Of a DNA stretch of 64,000 bases, positions 8,398 through 15,122 are shown one piece after another. A program made the position numbers and the translations under genes. The stretch comes from CAVVYW01 sp963752605. GTDB taxonomy: Bacteria > Actinomycetota > Thermoleophilia > Solirubrobacterales > 70-9. The notes under the pieces were generated by a model. That model was not told the DNA's origin, did no database searches, and worked only from the letters and a program-made list of their open reading frames with translations. The number at the start of each line of letters is the position of its first letter. The stretch's first letter is position 1. The stretch spans positions 1,178,001-1,242,000 of the forward strand of contig CAVVYW010000005.1 of NCBI GenBank assembly GCA_963752605.1, given 5' to 3'.

Positions 8398-8429
8398 CGC
8401 GACCCTATCCGGTTTCACATAGGGTCGCG
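8398..8429. promoter_or_regulatory. Palindromic divergent promoter pair
   Basis: A perfect 11-bp inverted repeat (CGCGACCCTAT / ATAGGGTCGCG) with a 10-base spacer. Each arm carries TAGGGT, and each lies 7 bases before a start codon: GTG 8433 on the plus strand and ATG 8394 on the minus strand. The two -10 elements are only 12 bases apart, so the promoters should exclude one another. Confidence 0.65.
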
Positions 8430-8432
8430 AGC

Positions 8433-9359
8433 GTGAACCGCTGGGCGCTGACGCTGCCGCTTCCGATGACCTCGCTCGCGGACTCAGGCGAGCACGTGAA
8501 GCGAGCCGAGGCAGCGGGCTACACCGACGTCTGGTCGGGCGAGACCAACGGCCCGGACGGCTTCACCCCGCTCGCGCTCTCCTGCGAGTGGACCGAGAAG
8601 GCGCGGCTCGGCACCGGCGTGGTCGCCGTCCCGATCCGCGGCCGGGCCCTGCTCGCGATGCAGGCGGCCGCCCTCGCCGACGCCTCCGGCGGGCGATTCG
8701 CGCTCGGCATCGGCTCCTCCTCGGACCGGATCGTCGAGGGCTGGAACAAGCTGCCGCTGGAGAAGCCCCTGACGCGGATGGCCGAGGCGATCGACTTCCT
8801 CCGACCCGTCCTGAAGGGCGAGCGGGTGGACGGCTTCAAGCTCGAGTCGGCCCCGGGCAACGAGGTGCCGATCGTGCTCGCCGCGCTCCGGGGGAAGATG
8901 CTGAAGCTCGCCGTCGAGAAGGCCGACGGCGCCTTCACCAACTTCCTGCCGCTCTCCGGCCTTCCCCAGGTGGCCGAGCAGCTGAAGGGGTCGCCGGAGG
9001 GCTTCGAGGTCCTCTGCCGCTTCTTCTGCCTCGCCGGCGAGCGCGAGCAGGTCGAGCCGATCGCCCGCTTCATGTTCTCCTCCTACATAACGGTGCCGGT
9101 CTACGAGAACTTCTACCGCTGGCTCGGTCATGGGGACAAGATCGACCCGATGGTCGAGGCCTGGGCGGCGAAGGACCGGCAGAAGGCCGCGGAGCTCGCC
9201 CCCTGGGAGCTGATCGAGGACATGTTCATCCTCGGCTCGCCCGAGGAGATGAAGGAGCGCCTCACCGCCTACGTGGAGGGCGGCATCACCTGCCCGGTGA
9301 TCACCCCGATCACGACGCCGGACAAGCTCGGCGAGCTGATCGAAGCGCTCGGGCGGTAG
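8433..9359 (+). CDS. LLM-class (F420-dependent type) oxidoreductase
   Basis: A 308-residue luciferase-like TIM-barrel oxidoreductase. Family features are EHVKRAEAAGYTDVWSGE, LGTGVVAVPIRGRALLAMQA, the segment DASGGRFALGIGSSS that contacts the flavin/F420 phosphate region, and a C-terminal LGSPEEMKERLTAYVEGGIT. Substrate cannot be deduced. Start GTG 8433 sits 7 bases after TAGGGT (8420-8425). The stop TAG directly abuts the convergent egtD stop (TAG|CTA, 9357-9362). A second LLM enzyme is at 18318. Confidence 0.88.
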   Translation: MNRWALTLPLPMTSLADSGEHVKRAEAAGYTDVWSGETNGPDGFTPLALSCEWTEKARLGTGVVAVPIRGRALLAMQAAALADASGGRFALGIGSSSDRIVEGWNKLPLEKPLTRMAEAIDFLRPVLKGERVDGFKLESAPGNEVPIVLAALRGKMLKLAVEKADGAFTNFLPLSGLPQVAEQLKGSPEGFEVLCRFFCLAGEREQVEPIARFMFSSYITVPVYENFYRWLGHGDKIDPMVEAWAAKDRQKAAELAPWELIEDMFILGSPEEMKERLTAYVEGGITCPVITPITTPDKLGELIEALGR

Positions 9360-10355
9360 CTAAGCAGTGCGCGCGAGGCTGAGCGCGTAGAGCCCGTCCG
9401 GGTCGGTCCACCAGTCGGTGAGCTCGAGCCCGGCCTCCGCGTAGATCCCCTCGAGCCCCTGGCGCGCGAACTTGGTGGAGATCTCCGTCCGCATCTCCTC
9501 GCCGGCCGCGAATGGGACCTGCATCTCGAGCGCGGAGACGTCGATCACCTGGTTGGTCAGCGAGCGCAGCCTGATGTCGACCCAGAGGTTCTCCGCGTCC
9601 CATCGGGCGACGTGCTCGAACGCGTCGAGGTCGAAGTCGGCCCGCAGCTCGCGGTTGAGGACCGAGAGCACGTTCTTGTTGAACTCGGCGGTGACTCCCT
9701 GCTCGTCGTTGTAGGCCGCCTCCAGGGTGGCACTGTCCTTGACCAGGTCGGTGCCGAGCAGGAAGCGGTCCTCGGGGCCCAGCAGGTTGCGGATGCGGCG
9801 CAGGAAGCCGGCGCGCTGCTGAGGCTCGAAGTTCCCGATCGTCCCGCCGAGCAGGGCGATCACGCGCGGGCCCGCCACCGGGATCCGCTCCAGATCGAGC
9901 TCGAAGTCGCAGACCAGGCCCCGGACCATGACGTCCTGGTACTCCTCGGCGATCCGCTGGGCGGTGTCCCGCGTGATCTCCTCGGAGATGTCCACCGGGC
10001 AGTAGGTCTCGAGGCATTCCGCCTGGCACATCGCGCTGAGCAGGACGCGCGTCTTCGCCGCCGAGCCGGAGCCCAGCTCGATCAGCGCCGCCGGGCAGTT
10101 GGCGGCCTCGCAGATCGCGTCCGACTCGGACTCGAGGATCGCCCGCTCGCAGCGGGTCGGGTAGTACTCGGGCAGCGCGGTGATCTCCTCGAAGAGCTGT
10201 GAGCCGCGCTCGTCGTAGAAGTAGCGGGGCGAGAGCTCCTTGAACGGCCGGGTGAGGCCGGCGCGAACGTCGGCCGCCATGCCTGAGAGGGGGCCGCCGG
10301 GCGGCAGGTGGACCGCCACCGACACTCGATCCTCTGTGGTGGCGACCTGTTCCAT
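9360..10355 (-). CDS. egtD: L-histidine N-alpha-methyltransferase EgtD
   Basis: Trimethylates histidine to hercynine with S-adenosylmethionine, the first step of ergothioneine synthesis. The 331-residue length fits EgtD. Visible features are FYDERGSQLFEEIT and LPEYYPTRCE near residue 60-70, the SAM site IELGSGSAAKTR (92-103), LLGGTIGNFEP, and the substrate-pocket region DLVKDSATLEAAYND. The ATG overlaps the egtB stop by one base (10355), so the two genes are translationally coupled. Confidence 0.95.
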   Translation of the reverse strand: MEQVATTEDRVSVAVHLPPGGPLSGMAADVRAGLTRPFKELSPRYFYDERGSQLFEEITALPEYYPTRCERAILESESDAICEAANCPAALIELGSGSAAKTRVLLSAMCQAECLETYCPVDISEEITRDTAQRIAEEYQDVMVRGLVCDFELDLERIPVAGPRVIALLGGTIGNFEPQQRAGFLRRIRNLLGPEDRFLLGTDLVKDSATLEAAYNDEQGVTAEFNKNVLSVLNRELRADFDLDAFEHVARWDAENLWVDIRLRSLTNQVIDVSALEMQVPFAAGEEMRTEISTKFARQGLEGIYAEAGLELTDWWTDPDGLYALSLARTA

Positions 10356-11602
10356 CAGCCGGCGTCGTCCTTGGCACAGCGGATCCCGGAGAAGATCTGG
10401 CGGCGCTCGGCGAGGTCCCAGTTGCGGAAGCTTGTGCGGATCACGTTGCGCCGAGTCGCCCAGGCGCCGCCGCGAAGCACCTTGTAGGTGTCGCCGAAGA
10501 AGACCTCGGAGTACTCGGGATACGGGAAGGCCTCGAAGTCGGGGTAGGCCGTGAAGTCGGAGGAGGTCCACTCCCAGACGTCGCCGAGCATCTGGACGGC
10601 GCCGCAGTCGGACGGGGCGTCGCCGTAGACGCCGGCCGGCGCGCAGCCGAAGGAGAGCTGATCGAGGTTGGCGCGGTCGCGGTCGGCCCCCGCCGCGGCG
10701 GCCTCCCACTCGGCCTCGGTCGGGAGCCGCTTCCCGGCCCAGCGGGCGAAGGCGTCGGCCTCGTGCCAGGAGACGTGGATGACCGGCAGCCGCCCGTCGA
10801 CCTCCTCGGTCCGGCCCATCGCGGTCCTGGTCCAGCCGCCCTCGCCATCCCGCTCCCAGTACATGGGGGGCTCGGCGCCGGTGTCGGAGAGGAACTCGAT
10901 GTAGGCGGCGTTGGTCACCGGTGTCCGGTCGATCCAGAAGGCCTCGAGCTCGACCTCGTGCCGTGGCCGCTCGTTGTCGTAGGCGAAGCCCTCTGGGCCG
11001 GCGCCGATCGCGTGGGCGCCGCCCTCGACCTGACCATCTCGGGTCCCGTCGGAGACCGGCTCCTCCCCCGGGCCCGGATCGGTCTCGACCGGCTCGTAGG
11101 ACTCGACCAGCTGGAGCAGCTGCATCATCGTCTCGTTGTGCTGGTGCTCGTGGGCGAGCAGCATCTCGTAGATGAAGCCGTCCGCCAGGAGCGGCTCGTC
11201 CGGGTCGAGCTCGATCTCGACCAGCACCTCGAGGGTGCGTTCGCGCACCTCCTCCAGGTAGGGGCGAACCTCCTCGGCTTTGAGGATGGGCAGCTCGCCG
11301 CGGATCTTGCGCGGCTGCTCGATCGCGTCGTAGAAGTCGCCGAGCTCGCCGCGCAGCGGCTCGCGGCCGCCGACCCGCCGGACCAGCCAGAGCTCCTCGA
11401 AGTTGGCGATGTGGCCGAGGTCCCAGATCAGCGGGCTGAGGATCGGCGAGTAGACGCGGTTGAGCTGCTCGTGGGTGAGCGGCTCGATCAGCCGGAGCGT
11501 GTGGTCGCGTGCTTCTCCGAGTCGCTCGGCGACTGAGTCCTTGAGCTCCGCCGGTTTGGGACGGGCCCCGTCCTCCTGGGCTGCCGCGAGCTCCTGGGCG
11601 AT
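10355..11602 (-). CDS. egtB: Ergothioneine sulfoxide synthase EgtB, apparent ATC start
   Basis: Non-haem iron enzyme that joins hercynine to a thiol substrate. The N-terminal DinB domain has DLGHIANFEELW near residue 61-72 and the iron ligands HEHQH near 151-155; a C-terminal formylglycine-generating-enzyme-like domain follows (IGAGPEGFAYDNERPRHE, then GGAW near the end). The DinB domain runs well upstream of the first ordinary start codon (GTG 11248), so that cannot be the start. The open frame continues to TAG 11614 with no in-frame ATG, GTG or TTG. ATC 11602 lies 6 bases after TAGGCT (11614-11609) and gives 415 residues, normal for EgtB. The start is therefore inferred; a substitution error is possible. 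Confidence 0.9.
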   Translation of the reverse strand: MAQELAAAQEDGARPKPAELKDSVAERLGEARDHTLRLIEPLTHEQLNRVYSPILSPLIWDLGHIANFEELWLVRRVGGREPLRGELGDFYDAIEQPRKIRGELPILKAEEVRPYLEEVRERTLEVLVEIELDPDEPLLADGFIYEMLLAHEHQHNETMMQLLQLVESYEPVETDPGPGEEPVSDGTRDGQVEGGAHAIGAGPEGFAYDNERPRHEVELEAFWIDRTPVTNAAYIEFLSDTGAEPPMYWERDGEGGWTRTAMGRTEEVDGRLPVIHVSWHEADAFARWAGKRLPTEAEWEAAAAGADRDRANLDQLSFGCAPAGVYGDAPSDCGAVQMLGDVWEWTSSDFTAYPDFEAFPYPEYSEVFFGDTYKVLRGGAWATRRNVIRTSFRNWDLAERRQIFSGIRCAKDDAG

Positions 11603-11608
11603 TGAGAG

Positions 11609-11614
11609 AGCCTA
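11609..11614 (-). promoter_or_regulatory. -10 element of egtB-egtD
   Basis: TAGGCT on the minus strand, 6 bases before the ATC proposed as the egtB start; identical to the rpoD -10. Confidence 0.5.
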
Positions 11615-11702
11615 CAGAGCGAAGACGGGCGGCTGTGCCAGCTCGGATCCCAATGATCGGCCCCGAAGGCGCGACGATCGGCTTCTAGGCGAGCCGTCCC
11701 GC

Positions 11703-11737
11703 GTGATGAGCGTTTGATAAGCGCCCCTGCGTAGTGT
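11703..11737 (+). promoter_or_regulatory. Promoter with 11-bp direct repeat, shared with the 39.2 kb gene
   Basis: Two half-sites, TGATGAGCGTT and TGATAAGCGCC, follow each other with an 11-bp period. They end just upstream of a -10-like TAGTGT (11732-11737). The same arrangement, 27 of 33 bases identical and with the same spacing, precedes another tailed secreted-protein gene at 39231-39199 on the minus strand. The layout resembles an OmpR/PhoB-type box over the -35 region; the regulator is unknown. Confidence 0.6.
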
Positions 11738-11820
11738 CGGACGCGCTCAATGACCTCCCACGCGACAAAGAACCGAATAACGGGGTGGCCGACCTCAACG
11801 CCCGGGGCTAAGGTGGACTG

Positions 11821-12402
11821 ATGGGCCGGAGAGTGACCTCATCCCTCCTGCTGGCTACGGCACTCGTGGTGGTGTCGGTGGCCGTCGCGGCTCCGGCATC
11901 GGGCGACGGCGCGTCCTCGGCCACAGACACCGCCGCGGCAGCGAAGAAGAAGTGCAAGAAGGGCGCAGCCGTATCCAAGAAGAAGTGCAAGAGGAGGAAG
12001 CCGGCGACACCCCCGGCCACGACGCCCCCGGCAACGACGCCCCCGGTGGTGACGCCACCCGGGCCGGCGCCGGCCAGCCTCTCGATCTCGCCGACGAGCC
12101 ACGACTTCGGGCCCATCATCGATGGCGGCTACAGCGGCAACCAGACGTTCACCGTGACCAACGATGGGGCCAGCCCCAGCGGGACCCTGGCCTCCTCCCG
12201 CGGCGGGACGCATCCCACCAACTTTGAAATCTCCGCGAACATGTGCGATGGAATCAGCCTCGCTGGAGGCTCGAGCTGCACCCTCGACGTCCGCTGCGTG
12301 GCGGTGGACGCGGTGCAGGACACCAAGACGGCGACCCTGACCGTGGCGGGCTTGCCCGGAGGATCTCCGTCCGCTTCGCTGACCTGCCTTCAGACGACCT
12401 AG
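11821..12402 (+). CDS. Secreted ASH-like (choice-of-anchor D type) protein with basic Cys-containing linker
   Basis: A 193-residue exported protein. A signal peptide (residues 1-27, core LLLATALVVVSVAVA) is followed by a Lys/Cys-rich stretch (KKKCKKGAAVSKKKCKRRK, about 41-59), then a Pro/Thr linker (PATTPPATTPPVVTPP). The C-terminal beta-sandwich begins LSISPTSHDFGPI and continues with GNQTFTVTNDG, the typical ASH/choice-of-anchor-D opening; it contains three Cys. Possible promoters are a proximal TAAGGT 6 bases before ATG 11821 and the distal 11-bp-repeat element. The basic Cys stretch is shared with six other exported proteins in the window. Confidence 0.8.
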   Translation: MGRRVTSSLLLATALVVVSVAVAAPASGDGASSATDTAAAAKKKCKKGAAVSKKKCKRRKPATPPATTPPATTPPVVTPPGPAPASLSISPTSHDFGPIIDGGYSGNQTFTVTNDGASPSGTLASSRGGTHPTNFEISANMCDGISLAGGSSCTLDVRCVAVDAVQDTKTATLTVAGLPGGSPSASLTCLQTT

Positions 12403-12413
12403 CGCGGCTCGCG

Positions 12414-12419
12414 TATGCT
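12414..12419 (+). promoter_or_regulatory. -10 element for the SDR gene
   Basis: TATGCT 8 bases before GTG 12428, fitting the leaderless pattern seen elsewhere. Confidence 0.45.
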
Positions 12420-12427
12420 GCCGCGCC

Positions 12428-13195
12428 GTGAAGGTCGAGGGCGCGAGCGCGCTGGTCGCCGGCGGAGCCTCCGGGCTCGGCGCCGCCACCTCGCGCGCGC
12501 TGCACGAGGCCGGGGCCTCGGTGGTGATTGCCGACCTGAACGCGGAGAAGGGCGAGGCGCTCGCCTCGGAGCTGGGCGACCGCGCGAGCTTCGTCGAGGC
12601 CAACGTGATGGAGACCGAGCAGGTGCAGGCCGCTGTGGACGCGGCCGCGGGCGCCGATGGCGGCCTGCGGATCTCGGTGTGCTGCGCGGGGATCGGCTGG
12701 GCGACCAGGGTGACCGGCAAGCAGGGGCCCCACGACCTGGAGATCTTCCACAACGTGATCAAGGTGAACCTGATCGGCACCTTCAACGTGCTGCGGCTCG
12801 CATGCACCGCGATGAACGAGAACGAGCCCGATGAGGGAGGCGAGCGAGGGGTGTGCGTCAACACCTCCTCGATCGCCGCCTGGGACGGGCAGATCGGCCA
12901 GGTCGCCTACGCCGCCTCGAAGGGCGGCGTGGTCGCGCTCACCCTCCCCGCCGCCCGCGACACGGCGAGCCGCGGGATCCGGGTGATGACGATCGCCCCG
13001 GGGCTGTTCGACACCCCCCTGCTCGCAGCACTTCCCGAGGAGCAGCGCGAGGCGCTCGGCGCCGGCATCCCCTTCCCCTCTCGGCTGGGTCTGCCGGAGG
13101 AGTACGCTCAGCTCGCGATCCACATCGTGGAGAACCAGATGCTGAACGGCGAGTCGATCCGGCTGGACGGCGCGCTGCGGATGCCGCCGAAGTGA
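12428..13195 (+). CDS. SDR oxidoreductase, 3-hydroxyacyl-CoA dehydrogenase type
   Basis: A 255-residue short-chain dehydrogenase. The cofactor site is AGGASGLGAATS (residues 11-22), with an acidic residue after beta-2 (VVIADLN) favouring NAD. CCAG replaces the usual NNAG, the catalytic Ser region is NTSSIAAWDG, and the catalytic YxxxK is YAASK. The late segments GIRVMTIAPGLFDTPLL and EEYAQLAIHIVEN resemble type II 3-hydroxyacyl-CoA dehydrogenases (HSD17B10 group), suggesting fatty-acid or isoleucine breakdown. Its stop overlaps the GTG of the next gene by two bases. Confidence 0.88.
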   Translation: MKVEGASALVAGGASGLGAATSRALHEAGASVVIADLNAEKGEALASELGDRASFVEANVMETEQVQAAVDAAAGADGGLRISVCCAGIGWATRVTGKQGPHDLEIFHNVIKVNLIGTFNVLRLACTAMNENEPDEGGERGVCVNTSSIAAWDGQIGQVAYAASKGGVVALTLPAARDTASRGIRVMTIAPGLFDTPLLAALPEEQREALGAGIPFPSRLGLPEEYAQLAIHIVENQMLNGESIRLDGALRMPPK

Positions 13196-13641
13196 ACGTC
13201 GGCTTCCTACTCCTGGCCGATCACAGCGAAGCGCTGAACGGCAAGGTCTATGCGATGGGGGCGGGATGGAACGTGCTCCGCTTCCCCGAGCTCCCACAGC
13301 AGTGGGCCTTCGGGCTCGCGCTGGGAGTCGACGTCCCATGGGACAAGACCAACCAGAGGCACGCGCTGACCATGCACCTCGAGGACCCGGACGGCGAGCT
13401 GCTGGGAGACGAGTTCTCGATGGAGTTCGAGGCGGGCCGGCCACCGGGATCGATCCAGGGCTCCGACCAGCGAATCGTCCTCTCGCTCCGGACGCAGGCC
13501 GAGTTCGCGACCGCCGGCCCACACGCCGTGGTGGTCAAGGTCGCCGACGAGGAGGTCGGGCGGAGCCGCTTCTACGTCGTCGAGGCCCCGATGGAGATGG
13601 AGCCGCAACAGGGGCCCGAGACGCCGCCGCTCGAGGGCTGA
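13192..13641 (+). CDS. DUF6941-like protein
   Basis: A 149-residue cytoplasmic beta-rich protein beginning VNVGFLLLADHSEALNGKVY. The opening, the conserved AGWNVLRFPELP and the strand pattern (HALTMHLEDPDGE, HAVVVKVADEEVGRSRFYVV) fit the DUF6941 group of actinobacterial proteins with no known function. GTG 13192 overlaps the SDR stop (GTGA), so the pair is translationally coupled. The tail is acidic and Pro-rich. Family assignment is from memory of the motif pattern and is moderate. Confidence 0.65.
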   Translation: MNVGFLLLADHSEALNGKVYAMGAGWNVLRFPELPQQWAFGLALGVDVPWDKTNQRHALTMHLEDPDGELLGDEFSMEFEAGRPPGSIQGSDQRIVLSLRTQAEFATAGPHAVVVKVADEEVGRSRFYVVEAPMEMEPQQGPETPPLEG

Positions 13642-13746
13642 ACGGACAGGTGGATTTGGCGCCCGGCGTTTACCGGGCGCGCCATCGGGCATACCAGTTG
13701 CCGCACGAGGCAGCACACCCGAGCACACAAGGAGGAGTGAGCATTC

Positions 13747-13818
13747 GTGGGCAACAACACGGTCTGGACGATCGTCGGGATTCTGCTGATCATCGTCCTC
13801 GTCGCATACTTGGTCTAG
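13747..13818 (+). CDS. 23-residue single-helix membrane microprotein
   Basis: A tiny frame GTG...TAG encoding MGNNTVWTIVGILLIIVLVA followed by YLV. It is almost entirely one membrane helix after a short polar start. An AAGGAGG ribosome site (13729-13735) lies 11 bases upstream, one of the strongest in the window, where most genes lack one. A 10-bp terminator hairpin follows 30 bases after the stop. The alternative GTG 13737 in another frame gives a non-hydrophobic, Arg-rich product and is less credible. Confidence 0.6.
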   Translation: MGNNTVWTIVGILLIIVLVAYLV

Positions 13819-13847
13819 CGCCGGGCGGGACAGGATGATTGGGCTAG

Positions 13848-13880
13848 ACGAGCCGACTGGGTGATCCGGTCGGCTCGTTT
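13848..13880. terminator. Bidirectional terminator
   Basis: Perfect 10-bp stem ACGAGCCGAC/GTCGGCTCGT with an 11-base loop followed by TTT. It sits between the microprotein gene and the convergent surface-protein gene whose stop begins at 13880. Confidence 0.65.
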
Positions 13881-14775
13881 CAGTCCGTCCCCTCGTACTC
13901 CGGGTCGAGGAAGACCCGCTTCCGCCACGGCGGCGAGACCGCGAACTGCGCGCCCTCGCGGCTGGCAAGGGATTCGATCGGGATCAGCCTGACGCGATGG
14001 TCCTTGGTGGTCCGGGGAACGGAGCGCCGGCTTCCGGCACGGCCGGCATGGCTTCCACCTGAGACGTAGACCGTCCCCGTCTCGGGCCCCCAGCCGCCGG
14101 GACGCCCGACGATGGAGAAACGGTCGTACTCGTAGCCGTAGTGCGAGCTGGCCCGGGCGGAGCGCCCGCCCGGCCCGATCCGCACCATGTAGGACTCCCA
14201 GTCGTCCGGGTGATAGGTGGAGTGGCCCAGCTTCGAGCTGACCGACCGGATCGGGCCCTTGAGCGGAGTGCTGCCCTCCCCGGTCGCGCTGCCCGGGTAG
14301 TAGAACCAGTACTGGAGGTAGACGTTCCGCGCCCTCGGTCCGGAGCAATCCGTGCCGGCCGCCGCGGCCGCGACCCGGCAGTCGATCACGTGGGTGAAGG
14401 CGACGACCGGGTGGCCGCCGTTCGACCGCGAGACCGCCCCCTCCTCCCCACCGGCCGCGCACCCGTCCTCCCGGCAATGCCGGTAGTCGACCGGCAGGGC
14501 CGTCATCCCGTCCTCGTAGAGCAGGGTCGGTGCGTGGGCGCGCAGCAGCGACGCCAGCTCGGCGCCGTGCGCCGCCTTCAGCTCGGGCTCGGCCGCGCAG
14601 TCCTCGCTCAGCCGCACCGCGCAGACGATGCGCTCGGCGACCGCCTTGGCGAGCACCACTCCCGGGATGCGGGCGCCCGCCAGCGAGGCCAGGGCGGCGA
14701 TCGCCAGCGCCACCAACAGGACCAGGCCCAGCCACTCGACCGTGGCCTGGCCCCTCGCTCCTCTCCCGTGATCAC
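13880..14775 (-). CDS. Surface protein with TadE/pseudopilin-like N-terminus, start disrupted
   Basis: About 295 residues. The N-terminus reads RGARGQATVEWLGLVLLVAL, the RGQATVE pattern plus hydrophobic helix seen in TadE-like pseudopilins and prepilin-peptidase substrates. A large Cys-containing extracellular domain follows (HCREDGCAAGG, VIDCRVAAAAAGTDCSG) with aromatic segments NVYLQYWFYYPGS and STYHPDDWESYMV. No ordinary start is in frame. GTG 14775 becomes in frame only if one base is missing around 14755-14770, so the 5' end is inferred. The C-terminal domain is of unknown function. Confidence 0.6.
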
Positions 14776-14860
14776 ACTCGGCTGACGCTAGGAACCGTCA
14801 GCTCGCGGAAGGCATGAAGTCGTCACGGATCGGCAAATGAATCCGCGCCGAGGCGGGTGG

Positions 14861-14866
14861 TAGGGT
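14861..14866 (+). promoter_or_regulatory. -10 element for the LapA-like gene
   Basis: TAGGGT 8 bases before ATG 14875; the bases after it (CGCGGCC) match those at 8407-8395. Confidence 0.5.
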
Positions 14867-14874
14867 CGCGGCCG

Positions 14875-15105
14875 ATGGAGGGAAGCCCCGTACCCGGCGG
14901 TGGCGGCCGCGGAGCGAAGTTCTGGATGGTGGTCGTACTCGCCCTCCTCGGATTCGTCTTCGTCGCGGTGAACTTCCAGAAGGTCACGATCGACTTCGTG
15001 ATCGGCGAGACGCAGGCGCCGCTGGTCATCGCGCTCCTGATCGCGGGGCTGATCGGCTTCGTCATCGGCCTCGCGCTGCCGCGCTTCCGCCGGCCCCACG
15101 ACTAG
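14875..15105 (+). CDS. LapA-like (DUF1049) two-helix membrane protein
   Basis: A 76-residue protein with two membrane helices (about 16-33, FWMVVVLALLGFVFVAVNF, and 45-66, PLVIALLIAGLIGFVIGLAL) separated by QKVTIDFVIGETQ. The QxVxxxF link between the helices and the Arg-rich end (PRFRRPHD) are typical of the LapA/DUF1049 family. In E. coli LapA/LapB tune lipopolysaccharide synthesis; the role in an organism without it is unknown. ATG 14875 is chosen over GTG 14857 for its leaderless promoter spacing. Confidence 0.82.
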   Translation: MEGSPVPGGGGRGAKFWMVVVLALLGFVFVAVNFQKVTIDFVIGETQAPLVIALLIAGLIGFVIGLALPRFRRPHD

Positions 15106-15122
15106 ACCCCGGGTCGGGCTAG

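Noticed and set aside
10355..11248. EgtB starting at GTG 11248 (297 residues)
   Set aside because: It would delete most of the DinB domain, including DLGHIANFEELW, which is well conserved upstream in frame.
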